From: Methanomassiliicoccales archaeon
GTDB lineage: Archaea > Thermoplasmatota > Thermoplasmata > Methanomassiliicoccales > UBA472
Direction: 5' to 3'
DNA length: 52,292 nt
NCBI GenBank assembly: GCA_038740345.1
Contig: JAVYMA010000013.1
Coordinates: 1-52,292, forward strand
Both the position numbers and the translations under genes were made by a program. Below, one piece after another: positions 16,624 through 25,276 of the stretch (positions are counted from its first letter, which is position 1; each line of letters begins with the position of its first letter). The notes under the pieces were generated by a model. It saw only the letters and a list, made by a program, of their open reading frames with translations, had not been told where the DNA came from and ran no database searches.

Positions 16624-17619
16624 TTATTCGATATATCCATGCTGACGATACCATTCAACAGTTTCTCGGAGACCGTCAGGCAGGGGATGTTGCGGCTCGT
16701 ATCCTAGCTCTCTCCTAGCCTTATCGATGCTATAATTACGATCCACTTTGAAGGTATCCATCGTCTGTACCCGCCAGATGAAATTATCTTTACCTCTCAA
16801 CCTATTGAATAGTTGTACTGGGGCCACCATAGTCTTGGCTAAAGCCACTGGTATATGCCAGCGTGGCGGCTCCTTGTTGAATGTCTTCGCCATCAAAGCA
16901 TAGATCTCTTCATAGGAATAAGCGCGTGAGCCTGATATTATATACGTATTGCCCTTAACATCTTCAAACCTATCCAGGGCGCGAAGAAATGCTTGCACGA
17001 CATCCTTCACGTGCACGAACTGCAACACCTTTTTTCCATCCCCGACGATGAACCGGGATAAAAATGAATTAGCGAAGGTGGTGATGAACCAAAAGGAAAC
17101 GTCCTCTACATTGCGCGGCCCATATATTCCTGAAGGCCGCAATATCACATATTCTATTCCTTTTTCCCCGTAGTGCCGGACAGCTTCCTCTGCCCTTAGC
17201 TTCGACCTTCCATACTCATAAACAGGATGGCACTCAAAATTCTCATCGGCAATACCTTGAGGAGTAGGCCCCATGGCCTCAGTGGAGGAGCAGTAGACGA
17301 TCTTGCCCACTCCTTCCTTTAACATGGCTTGCAGCAAAGCCTTCGTGCCCTCGACATTGATAGACTGATACAATTCCTTCTTCCCGCTGAATGTATAATA
17401 TGCCGCAAGATGCATCACCGCCTCCATTCCATGCACGGCATCTCGGAGCGAGCTTGGATCCGTGAGATCAGCGTTCCTCACTTCCACTCCCAATCCTTGC
17501 AGGAGAGAAGTGTCGCTCCTTTTCCTGGCCATTGCTACAGGTTGATGCCCTTGCTGTAACAGCCCTTCCACCAAATGACCGCCAAGAAAGCCAGTGGCGC
17601 CTGTCACCAGGATTCTCAA
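16624..17619 (-). CDS. NAD(P)-dependent SDR (extended epimerase/dehydratase type)
   Basis: Extended short-chain dehydrogenase of 331 residues. The nucleotide motif is TGATGFLGGHL (~7-17), followed by HLAAYYT near 70, the catalytic serine region YCSSTEAMG (~107-115) and YxxxK as YEYGRSKLRAEE near 134-145. It resembles dihydroflavonol reductase or 3-beta-hydroxysteroid dehydrogenase-like members that reduce aldehydes, ketones or acyl chains. Its start overlaps the luxC-like stop by 4 bp, so it is the last gene of the LuxE-LuxC-SDR operon and probably acts on the aldehyde product or a close derivative (inference). Confidence 0.86.
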   Translation of the reverse strand: MRILVTGATGFLGGHLVEGLLQQGHQPVAMARKRSDTSLLQGLGVEVRNADLTDPSSLRDAVHGMEAVMHLAAYYTFSGKKELYQSINVEGTKALLQAMLKEGVGKIVYCSSTEAMGPTPQGIADENFECHPVYEYGRSKLRAEEAVRHYGEKGIEYVILRPSGIYGPRNVEDVSFWFITTFANSFLSRFIVGDGKKVLQFVHVKDVVQAFLRALDRFEDVKGNTYIISGSRAYSYEEIYALMAKTFNKEPPRWHIPVALAKTMVAPVQLFNRLRGKDNFIWRVQTMDTFKVDRNYSIDKARRELGYEPQHPLPDGLRETVEWYRQHGYIE

Positions 17620-19079
17620 AAGCCAACCTCCAGAGGTATGGGACGAGCGCGCTCGTATACAGCATAGGTGAACAATGCCGCCAAAGGCATACCGTCGTAA
17701 GGTTCGACGGCGGAGCGCATGAACATATCCTCTATAGGAACGAAGCGATATGCGCCTGACGATGGGAGAAGACGCAATGCTTCCCTTCTCATGCTTTCAG
17801 GAAGGGCCATGCCTACGGTCTGCACTTTATCTATTCCTGTATACGCTTTCATTCCCGGAATGCTAGAGATTAAATCTAACGCCTGGATCATGTCTTTTAA
17901 CACTACGAACTCCAAGAAACGCCGGCGTCCATGGATGTTGAACGAAGGAAAGGAGCGCATCACTTCATCCAGATTGCTTCTAGAAGGGGAAATGGCTAAA
18001 GTCCAAGGATTATCGGTTCTCCTTGACGCCAAAACTTTTGATCCTTTCAGGGCGAGAATCTTGCGAGCGCTATGAGTGACGAATAGAGCGTCGTTTGAGA
18101 CCTCCGTATTAAAGGTTGATCCTATAGCATCGAGATGAGTGCCTACCCGCTCGGCAAAGGCCAGAGCATCATTATATTCGCCCAGATAAGCAGCGATGGT
18201 GGGAGAGGAGCATAACTGCTGCTCATAGATGACCATGTTCATGGCCAAGCCCCTGGCTACATCTTCACTATCTGCCCCTTTACCAATCAACGCCACTCCG
18301 GTCAGAGGGCCGTTGAAAAAGAGCTTAGGATGCCAAGGATTCTGCGCCACCTGTGCGGCCACAACGCTCCTTCCCGGCTCCCCTCCCCAATAATTGACGA
18401 CACCAAAAGGCGATGAGGTCAGAGCGGTTTTTAGCCCTGGAGAGTCGTGGCCCAAATAGCTCACGCATAAAGACCGCGCCATGAGCCGGGCAGCAGGCGA
18501 CTTAGACATCAATTCTCTTAAGCCTGAGAAAATCTCGGTCACCGCGTTATAGTTGGTTATGGAAGGCTTAAGGAAGGTAAAGTTACCTGTCACCAAAGAG
18601 ATAACTGTTGGTATCAAAGTCGGGATTATAGAGTTCCCTGATGCTATAATCAGTGCAGGTCCAGCAGGCATGTTTCTTATATACTCACCCTTGGTCACCT
18701 CAGCAAAAGAGTACAAGGATTCCTTGCCCCCAATCAATGATGATGCAAGGTTTCTTTTGATTTCCTCAATGTCCAAGGCTTTAGCTACCAGAGACATCTC
18801 CATGTCGATAAGTCTGGAAGGGTAGCCTGTATTTCTCTGCAAATCAAGCTTCAAGCCAGCGAGCTCTCCTGCTGCAAGACGTTCTCTCCAAATCTCAGCC
18901 AGATTTTGTACCACTCCCAGCCTCTCCTCCAGAGGCAGGTCGCAGAGCTCGCGCTGCAGTTCTCTACCTTCCTTGAGCAGTTGGGCTATGCCTTCCTCTG
19001 AGATCTCCTTCACCTTCTCTCCCGCCAAGTCCCTCTCCACGACGGCGATCTCACCTCCGAGATAAAGTGGCTCGATCAT
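17616..19079 (-). CDS. LuxC-like acyl-CoA/acyl-enzyme reductase
   Basis: Aldehyde dehydrogenase-fold reductase of the LuxC family, which reduces an acyl thioester to the aldehyde with NADPH. The probable nucleophile is C290 in YEQQLCSSPTIAAYLG; a Rossmann-type block ASGNSIIPTLIPTVIS lies at ~146-161, and VNYWGGEPGRSV near 228 is typical of the family. ATG 19079 (487 residues) overlaps the luxE-like stop as ATGA; an upstream in-frame start at 19145 would lie inside that gene. No luciferase genes (luxAB) or LuxD-like acyltransferase are present, so this is not a light-emission system. Confidence 0.88.
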   Translation of the reverse strand: MIEPLYLGGEIAVVERDLAGEKVKEISEEGIAQLLKEGRELQRELCDLPLEERLGVVQNLAEIWRERLAAGELAGLKLDLQRNTGYPSRLIDMEMSLVAKALDIEEIKRNLASSLIGGKESLYSFAEVTKGEYIRNMPAGPALIIASGNSIIPTLIPTVISLVTGNFTFLKPSITNYNAVTEIFSGLRELMSKSPAARLMARSLCVSYLGHDSPGLKTALTSSPFGVVNYWGGEPGRSVVAAQVAQNPWHPKLFFNGPLTGVALIGKGADSEDVARGLAMNMVIYEQQLCSSPTIAAYLGEYNDALAFAERVGTHLDAIGSTFNTEVSNDALFVTHSARKILALKGSKVLASRRTDNPWTLAISPSRSNLDEVMRSFPSFNIHGRRRFLEFVVLKDMIQALDLISSIPGMKAYTGIDKVQTVGMALPESMRREALRLLPSSGAYRFVPIEDMFMRSAVEPYDGMPLAALFTYAVYERARPIPLEVGF

Positions 19080-20350
19080 GCTCCCTGCCTCCGCCCCCGT
19101 ATCATCTCCTCGAGCGAGCCTCCACAGGCGCGCTGCAGTTCCCATCCCTCTTTTATTGTTAATCTCCTCTGGAACATGAACTCTTTACCATAGTAGCGGT
19201 CGGAGGGCTTGGATGACATTATATCACCAGGGTAGAAGCATTCCAACCAAGAGGTGGTGAAGGGATTGAAGATGCAAAGTACGCCCTCTTCATTTTCCCC
19301 CTGCAACGGCTCGAAAGTGCGCGGATCGACAAGAAAGACTTCCGCCAATGGATACGGTACCTTCTCCATGATACCATAATGATCGATGAGCGCGGTAAGG
19401 GTCTCTGTCATTCCTAAGACATCCATGAAAGGAGCGGCTCTAACCTCTCCCTTTTTGGTGCGTGCGGTTATTTGCTTCCTGGCTATTCTCACGATATCAT
19501 CATAAGGAGGAAGGTCGGCGAAGCCTTTCGTACCTCCACCAGTCACCACCACTCCACCTTTGCCCAGCCGCAAGGGGGGAGAGCCAGTGGCCAATTTTTG
19601 CAATATGTATTTGGACCAGCTCATATCCTGCATCTTCTTGGCCAATAGGTATACGCCCGCAGGGGCGGTGAAAAAGAGCTTGGGCTCCTCTTTGCTCTTC
19701 AAGAAGCGCATGATGCGTTTTGTGTTAGGAGTCAACTTCTGCCAAGGCCTATCCCCTTCAACGCCTTCTTCGAGGTCCATCCCATATATCAATTCTATTC
19801 CTTTGGACTCAAGCGCGAGCTCAACAAAAGCGACAAAACTCAACCTGTGCCTCAACTCAGGTGCAGCCATGAAGAGGGCGATGCCTTTTCCTTCTTCCAG
19901 CACATCCCCATAGACATATTCGAAAAGGAATGCATTGGCTTTGACCATTATAGCCAGATCCAAGGGGGATCGGTACAGCTTCACGGGCGAACGCCCGGTG
20001 GTGCCGGAGGAGGAGAAGCTCTCGCCTTCAGGCTCCACATCCGGTATTAGGAATGACTTGTGGCCCTCGCCTCGCAGTACATCTGAAGGGATGGCTAATC
20101 TAGCCAGATCTTCCACTCCTGCACTCTTGGGATCTATATCCAGGCGTTCGAATAATTGGGCGTAATAATCAGAGCGTTGCTTGAAAAACAATAAGCTTTC
20201 GCGAGTGAGTTGTCGTCGCATTTGTTGCAGATGATCAGGTGATTTGGTGAAAAGCGAGTTGTCCTGTATTAATTCCCACACCTTACTGACATGGGGTGTG
20301 CTCAATAGTCTGCTTTTCGAAGCTTTTTGAAATATGTCCTTTACGGTCAT
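19076..20350 (-). CDS. LuxE-like acyl-protein synthetase
   Basis: Adenylate-forming enzyme of the LuxE family, which activates a carboxylic acid with ATP and transfers the acyl group to a cysteine for reduction by LuxC. The phosphate-binding loop is FSSSGTTGRSPVKLY (~111-125), and DVLGMTETLTALIDHYG (~300-316) matches the family's central motif. A cysteine near the C-terminus (QRACGG) is a candidate acyl acceptor. ATG 20350 (424 residues) is chosen over TTG 20365. First gene of a tightly coupled operon with luxC-like and SDR genes. The acid substrate is unknown; archaeal membranes are not built on fatty acids, which makes the operon notable. Confidence 0.86.
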   Translation of the reverse strand: MTVKDIFQKASKSRLLSTPHVSKVWELIQDNSLFTKSPDHLQQMRRQLTRESLLFFKQRSDYYAQLFERLDIDPKSAGVEDLARLAIPSDVLRGEGHKSFLIPDVEPEGESFSSSGTTGRSPVKLYRSPLDLAIMVKANAFLFEYVYGDVLEEGKGIALFMAAPELRHRLSFVAFVELALESKGIELIYGMDLEEGVEGDRPWQKLTPNTKRIMRFLKSKEEPKLFFTAPAGVYLLAKKMQDMSWSKYILQKLATGSPPLRLGKGGVVVTGGGTKGFADLPPYDDIVRIARKQITARTKKGEVRAAPFMDVLGMTETLTALIDHYGIMEKVPYPLAEVFLVDPRTFEPLQGENEEGVLCIFNPFTTSWLECFYPGDIMSSKPSDRYYGKEFMFQRRLTIKEGWELQRACGGSLEEMIRGRRQGA

Positions 20351-20488
20351 GAGCTCATACCACAATCGAATGCCTGATAATAAGATTTGATGAGCTTGTG
20401 CCTAGGATGCTTATTTTCCTTATCCTAAATGTAAATAATCCTCAATCCCCGATGGACTAATAATGGATGCCCACCGAGGATTGTGAAA

Positions 20489-20513
20489 CGTAGCTACGAA
20501 ATGTTATATATAA
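20489..20513 (+). promoter_or_regulatory. ilvB promoter: palindrome next to a strong TATA box
   Basis: TTATATATAA at 20504-20513 is the clearest TATA box in the window, predicting transcription start near 20535-20540. Immediately upstream, CGTAGCTACG at 20489-20498 is a perfect 10-bp palindrome that would overlap the BRE/TFB contact region, a usual place for an archaeal repressor or activator site. The protein binding it is unknown. Confidence 0.55.
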
Positions 20514-20531
20514 TGTCTCGCATGTCAGAAA

Positions 20532-20660
20532 ACCGTGCGAACCAATATCACGTGCTCTGTTGCGCCACAAACTTTGCTTGGCACGGTGATTGTTGTTCTG
20601 TGTTAGAGGGCACTCTTTTTTTTAAAGGGTGTCCTCAAAGATTGTTGGAAGAAAGGAGGA
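20532..20660 (+). promoter_or_regulatory. Structured ilvB leader with alternative helices and a U8 tract
   Basis: About 130 bases separate the predicted transcription start from ilvB. ACCGTGC (20532-20538) can pair with GCACGGT (20581-20587). ATCACGTGC (20547-20555) can pair instead with GCACGGTGAT (20581-20590, one bulge), so the two helices exclude each other. A further 10-bp helix, 20606-20615 with 20627-20636 (two G-U pairs), encloses eight consecutive U residues (20616-20623), a potential archaeal termination signal. GGAGGA at 20655-20660 is the ribosome binding site. The arrangement suggests an attenuator or riboswitch-like control of branched-chain synthesis; no known class is recognised. 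Confidence 0.45.
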
Positions 20661-20666
20661 GTGCTT

Positions 20667-22343
20667 TTGAAGGGCTCGAAGGCTGTGCTGACGCTGTTGG
20701 AAAGGGAGGGCGTGGAGGTAATGTTTGGGTATCCTGGTGGAGTGGTAATACCCATCTACGATGACCTCTTGAATTCGAGTATACATCATGTTCTGGTGCG
20801 ACACGAGCAATGCGCGGCTCATATGGCAGATGGATATGCAAGGGCCACGGGACGAACAGGCGTCTGCATAGCCACCTCCGGTCCTGGGTCGACCAATCTG
20901 GTGACTGGTGTGGCAACAGCGTATGCTGATTCCAGCCCCATGCTCGTACTGACAGGTCAAGTTGCAACACATCTTATCGGCACTGCTGGGTTCCAGGAGG
21001 CAGATACCTTCAGCCTGATGATGCCCATCACCAAGCACAACTTTAGAGTACTGGACCCTAAACAGATTCCAGAGGCGATAAAGAGGGGGATGAATATAGC
21101 CCGGACCGGCCGCATGGGCCCTGTTCATGTGGACCTGCCGGTAGATGTCTCGAACGGGAATGTACCGGATGAGCTATTAGACCAGTCCTATCCTATTCCG
21201 GCTCCGTCAGAGGATCTGTCTCAGATCCTGGAAGCCATCCGCATGCTCATGAATGCCGAGAGACCAGTCATGTTAGTGGGAGGTGGAGCTATATGGTCTA
21301 ACGCTAGCCCCGAGGTGGTGAAGTTGGCAGAGCTGATGCTTATGCCAGTTATAACCACAGTAATGGGTAAGGGGATAATTCCTGAAGAGCACCCCTTATC
21401 CACAGGCATATTAGGCATGCATGGAAGGGAGTGCTCGAGGAAATGCCTGCTGGAGGCCGATCTCATCTTGGCAGTAGGAACTAGGTTCTCCGATCGGACC
21501 ATACCTCATGCCAATGAAATCCCCCTCACTACAAAAATCATTCATGTGGATATCGACCCCATAGAAGCGGGGAAGAACCCTCGCACCAAGGTGCGTTTAG
21601 TGGGGGATGCGAAAAAGGCTCTACAATTGATAATAAAAGGGCTAGGAAAGGGAAAGCATGACACACCCTGGTCAAAGCGAGTCCAGGAATTCAAGGCCAA
21701 ATGCGTTTGCCGTATCGATGATGAATCAACTCCCATTAAGCCCCAGAAGGCGATTTACGAGCTTGGGAAAGTCATCACCGATGATACCATAATCACCACA
21801 GAGGTAGGACAGAATCAGATGTGGGCGGCGCATTTCCTAAAGGTGCGTCATCCCCGCCAGTTCATAACCTCAGGGGGGATGGGAACTATGGGTTTCGGCT
21901 TCCCGGCGTCCTTGGGGGCAAAGATAGCCTATCGTGAGAGACCGGTGATCGATATTGCAGGAGACGGGAGCATTCAGATGGTATTCCATGAGTTCGCCAC
22001 GGCGGTGCAAGAGAATCTTCCCGTTATGGTCTGCGTGATGGATAATGGATGGTTAGGCATGGTCAAGCAATGGCAGAAGCTATTCTGGGGACAAAGATAC
22101 TCGGGCACCAGCCTTCACGCCAATCCAGATTTTGTGAAATTAGCAGAGGCTTTCGGAGCTGAAGGGATACGTGTGGAGAGGCCATCTGAGCTGCGTGAAG
22201 CTTTCCAGAAAGGCCTGAGGTCGCAGGTACCTTATCTGGTTGACATCATAGTGGATCCAGAGGAGGATGTGCTCCCTATGGTGCCAGCGGGAAAGATGAG
22301 CACTGATGTCGTTCCTGGTAAATGCAACTGGGCGTGCAAATGA
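20667..22343 (+). CDS. ilvB: Acetolactate synthase large subunit
   Basis: ThDP-dependent enzyme forming acetolactate or acetohydroxybutyrate for valine, leucine and isoleucine. Landmarks: GYPGGVVIPIYDDL near residue 21, RHEQCAAHMADGYARATG with the catalytic glutamate near 46, ATSGPGSTNLVTG near 69, and the ThDP-binding GDGSIQMVFHE to MDNGWLGMVKQWQ region near 431-470. TTG 20667 is favoured over GTG 20661 because GGAGGA ends immediately before the GTG. About 558 residues, normal. No regulatory small subunit (ilvN) lies beside it, unlike many ilvBN operons. Confidence 0.94.
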   Translation: MKGSKAVLTLLEREGVEVMFGYPGGVVIPIYDDLLNSSIHHVLVRHEQCAAHMADGYARATGRTGVCIATSGPGSTNLVTGVATAYADSSPMLVLTGQVATHLIGTAGFQEADTFSLMMPITKHNFRVLDPKQIPEAIKRGMNIARTGRMGPVHVDLPVDVSNGNVPDELLDQSYPIPAPSEDLSQILEAIRMLMNAERPVMLVGGGAIWSNASPEVVKLAELMLMPVITTVMGKGIIPEEHPLSTGILGMHGRECSRKCLLEADLILAVGTRFSDRTIPHANEIPLTTKIIHVDIDPIEAGKNPRTKVRLVGDAKKALQLIIKGLGKGKHDTPWSKRVQEFKAKCVCRIDDESTPIKPQKAIYELGKVITDDTIITTEVGQNQMWAAHFLKVRHPRQFITSGGMGTMGFGFPASLGAKIAYRERPVIDIAGDGSIQMVFHEFATAVQENLPVMVCVMDNGWLGMVKQWQKLFWGQRYSGTSLHANPDFVKLAEAFGAEGIRVERPSELREAFQKGLRSQVPYLVDIIVDPEEDVLPMVPAGKMSTDVVPGKCNWACK

Positions 22344-22376
22344 GCAGGTATCCCTCTGAGGTCTGGAATAATACCC

Positions 22377-23498
22377 TTATCTGCGCTTCTCACCAAACAT
22401 AAAGTCAGGGGCATCTGGACGAGGTTTGAAGCAGGCCTCATCGATTTGCATTAGTCGAACGGAGTGCTTCTCACAGGCTTCATCAACCGCTTCCTTGAAT
22501 GCCTTCCTCAAGCTCTCAGGAGAGGCGGAGACGCGAGCATTAATCACTAGCTTGCCCTCACCTTCTAGATATCGCCCTCCCTTAAGGCCTTCGACCTGGA
22601 CCTCGCCTTCAACCAAGCTCATTTTGACCGCCACCTTAGGCGATGCCACGAATATCTTGACGTGGCCAGTAAGGCGGGCGGGGAATGCTTCGGCCACCTT
22701 TCTTAAAATACAAGTAATGAATGCGGAGAGGTCCAGGCGCTCGGCAACCAGGGCCCCTGAAAGATTCAGCCATCCCATCGAGGCTTTTTCCATGGAGAAG
22801 AGAGCTGGATCGTCAGGTTTGGGATTCTTTTGGCTCATTCGATCCGAAAGTATTAAGGCAACTATCCTGTCAAGATTCAATCCAGACCTTGCCGAATAGG
22901 GTATTATTTCCGCTTCTGGTACTTCCTCCCTGACCTTTACTTCCACCTCACTTATCGCCGAGGGGGTGAGCAGATCGCACTTGGAAATCAACACCACCTC
23001 AGCGTCATGGACCTGATTGAGCGGTATGATCCGAGCCTCGCTGCCAAAGCCAAATCCTGAGGGTCTGGCCAAAAGGTCCTTGGCGCGAACCCCATCCAGC
23101 ACAACAAGCAGAGGTGCGACTTGGAACTCATCAGGATACATAGCCCGCAGAGGGGCGACCACTGAGGAAAGGATGTTGGTTGAAGTGCCAATAGGCTCGG
23201 CTATTATAACATCGGGACGCCCCATGCTTACCAAGGTGCGCGCGTTCTTCACCAGTTCGGGAAATTTGGAGCAAAAGCATCCTCCGAGAACCTCAGCCAC
23301 ATCGAAGCCAGCATCCTTCACATATTGAGTATCGACCAACACGTTTCCTTGATCGTTAGTCACTATTGCCGTAGACTTGCCATGACCATCCCACAGGATT
23401 CTGGCCACAGCCGTGGCCAGCGCTGTCTTGCCCGACCCGAGATATCCTCCGATGATCACAAACCTGGTAGGATTCTTTCGCTCTTCATCACCGACCAT
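22377..23498 (-). CDS. CobW/COG0523-family GTPase, long form
   Basis: P-loop GTPase of the G3E class, whose members insert or deliver metals or service cobalamin enzymes. Walker A is GGYLGSGKTALA (~17-28), the metal-binding GGCFC (here C-x-C instead of the usual CxCC) follows near 72, and the base-specificity motif appears as SKCD near 172 rather than NKxD. A C-terminal extension of ~150 residues includes a CobW_C-like part. The 23498 start has GGGAGAG upstream; an earlier start would add 15 residues. It lies on the opposite strand between ilvB and ilvC. Another CobW GTPase is in the methyltransferase cluster at 39095, so a methyl/corrinoid role is possible but not shown. Confidence 0.8.
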   Translation of the reverse strand: MVGDEERKNPTRFVIIGGYLGSGKTALATAVARILWDGHGKSTAIVTNDQGNVLVDTQYVKDAGFDVAEVLGGCFCSKFPELVKNARTLVSMGRPDVIIAEPIGTSTNILSSVVAPLRAMYPDEFQVAPLLVVLDGVRAKDLLARPSGFGFGSEARIIPLNQVHDAEVVLISKCDLLTPSAISEVEVKVREEVPEAEIIPYSARSGLNLDRIVALILSDRMSQKNPKPDDPALFSMEKASMGWLNLSGALVAERLDLSAFITCILRKVAEAFPARLTGHVKIFVASPKVAVKMSLVEGEVQVEGLKGGRYLEGEGKLVINARVSASPESLRKAFKEAVDEACEKHSVRLMQIDEACFKPRPDAPDFMFGEKRR

Positions 23499-23638
23499 GA
23501 TGCTCTCCCTGCTCTTTTTTTGAAATCGCTCCCTTCGACACAATCTCCGCTCGTAATTAGGAGAAGGCGATATCAGCGAAGCCTATTATATGCGCTCGCT
23601 TCTAACTGTCGCCGACAACCATTTCAATAGGTGATGTG

Positions 23639-24625
23639 ATGGCAAAAATATATCATGATGCCGACGCCGACCTGGACGTCCTGAAAGGAAAGAAAATAGC
23701 CGTTATCGGATTCGGCAGTCAAGGAAAAGCACAGAGCATGTGCCTAAGAGATTCTGGTCTAGATGTGGTGGTAGGACTCAGAAAGGGAGGCAAGTCCTGG
23801 GAAGAGGCGAAAAAGAACGGCATGAAAGTGGATGAGGTGGCCCGAGCAGTGAAGGGCGCAGATGTGGTCATGATACTGATACCAGACGAAATCCAAGGAG
23901 CTGTCTTCGAGAAGGATATCAAGCCTAACCTGAAGGAAGGAGCGGCTCTAGATTTCGCACATGGCTTCGGCATTACTTTTGGTACGGTGAAACCTCCTAA
24001 AAATGTCGACGTCATCATGATGGCACCCAAGGCTCCTGGACCTCGGGAGAGAGAGGTCTTCCTGGAAGGTTTTGGGGTTCCAGCGCTGATCGCAGTGCAT
24101 CAGGATTATACCGGCAACGCCAAGAAGATCGCTTTGGCTCTTGCCAAAGGCATCGGCGCTACAAAAGCAGGTGTGCTGGAAACAAATTTCAGAGAAGAGG
24201 CCACTTCCGATTTGTTCGGAGAACAAGCCGTGCTCTGCGGCGGCGTCACTGCCCTGATAAAGGCGGGTTTCGATACACTGGTGGAGGATGGATATCAACC
24301 TGAGATAGCCTATTTCGAATGCCTCCACGAACTCAAGCTCATCGTCGATTTAATTCAATCGGGAGGGCTCATGAAGATGTGGACCTCAGTATCGAATACC
24401 GCAGAGTTCGGAGGCCTTTCAAAGCGAGATCTCATCATCACTGAGGACACGCGAAAGGCCATGAGAAGGATGCTTAAAGACATACAGTCCGGTAAGTTCG
24501 CCGAGGAATGGTTGGCCGATGCCCAAAGCGGGATGAAGAAGCTTCAGGCCATGGAGAAAGAGGAAGCAGAGAGCAAGATAGAAGCCGTGGGGAAGGAGAT
24601 CCGCGCCCTTTTCGAGCGCAGCTGA
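23639..24625 (+). CDS. ilvC: Ketol-acid reductoisomerase
   Basis: Mg- and NAD(P)H-dependent second step of valine and isoleucine synthesis. The Rossmann motif is [17 protein letters not shown] (~23-39; most enzymes have GSQGHA here), and [10 protein letters not shown] follows in the cofactor-selectivity loop. The knotted C-terminal domain carries metal ligands in [12 protein letters not shown] (~187-198) and [12 protein letters not shown] (~224-235). Class I length, 328 residues. GGTGAT just before the start serves as ribosome binding site; GTG 23636 is an alternative. Works downstream of ilvB despite the intervening opposite-strand gene. Confidence 0.95.
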   Translation: MAKIYHDADADLDVLKGKKIAVIGFGSQGKAQSMCLRDSGLDVVVGLRKGGKSWEEAKKNGMKVDEVARAVKGADVVMILIPDEIQGAVFEKDIKPNLKEGAALDFAHGFGITFGTVKPPKNVDVIMMAPKAPGPREREVFLEGFGVPALIAVHQDYTGNAKKIALALAKGIGATKAGVLETNFREEATSDLFGEQAVLCGGVTALIKAGFDTLVEDGYQPEIAYFECLHELKLIVDLIQSGGLMKMWTSVSNTAEFGGLSKRDLIITEDTRKAMRRMLKDIQSGKFAEEWLADAQSGMKKLQAMEKEEAESKIEAVGKEIRALFERS

Positions 24626-24907
24626 TCAAGGCGGAATGATAAAAAACCCTTTAGCATCTTTTATTATCGAGCCGATGATTCCACAATCTTCGGTTATCAT
24701 ATGAGGAGGGGGGACGTCAAACAGCCAAACTCTTATTTGTTTATTGGGAATCTGACTACCTACGCTCTGATTTTTATATTTGATGATTTTATATTTGTGA
24801 AGGCGCGAAAACGCGTCAATGCCTTTTTCGTTTTTCGTTCGACCTGAACCCCAAGAGTTAAGCAGAAAAAATAATTTGTTAGAGTCTAGTAATGCAGAAT
24901 TTGTGAT

Positions 24908-25276
24908 ATGATGCGCATAGTGATGAGAACGCCAGAGCATGACATATACATGGAATTGAACGATTCCGAGACCTCCAGGGCGATTTATGAGGTCCTCCCC
25001 ATAGATGAATATATCAACGTTTGGGGGGAGGAGATATATTTCCCGGTGCCGGTGAAACATAAATTGGAGAATGGCAAGAAGATTATGGAAGTGGGAGAGA
25101 TAGCGTATTGGCCAGAGGGGGAGGCTTTCTGCATTTTCTTCGGACCGACCCCAGTTAGCAAGGGACCTTTGCCCGAAGCCTATAGCCCAGTGACCCCTCT
25201 GGGGAGAGTGGTTTCGGACATCGCCCCTCTCAAGGAATTAGGAGATAGGACACGCATCTTTTTGGAAAGGGCTTGA
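24908..25276 (+). CDS. Cyclophilin-like fold protein (COG2164/DUF369 type)
   Basis: 122-residue archaeal protein resembling the Cyclophil_like family once called DUF369. Diagnostic blocks are ELNDSETSRAIYEVLPID (~17-34), WGEEIYFPVPV (~41-51), EVGEIAYWPEGEAFCIFFG (~64-82) and GPTPVS. It has a cyclophilin-like barrel, but family members lack established isomerase activity and their role is unknown. Two consecutive ATG codons (24908, 24911) are possible starts. The 282 bp before it hold no gene I can support. Confidence 0.85.
   Translation: MMRIVMRTPEHDIYMELNDSETSRAIYEVLPIDEYINVWGEEIYFPVPVKHKLENGKKIMEVGEIAYWPEGEAFCIFFGPTPVSKGPLPEAYSPVTPLGRVVSDIAPLKELGDRTRIFLERA

Noticed and set aside
17616-20350. 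Bioluminescence operon
   Set aside because: LuxC- and LuxE-like proteins are present, but there is no luxA, luxB or luxD, so a light-emitting system is not supported.
24626-25060. 144-codon minus-strand frame after ilvC
   Set aside because: It overlaps most of the start of the well-supported cyclophilin-like gene on the other strand, has no ribosome binding site, and encodes a low-complexity, family-less protein.
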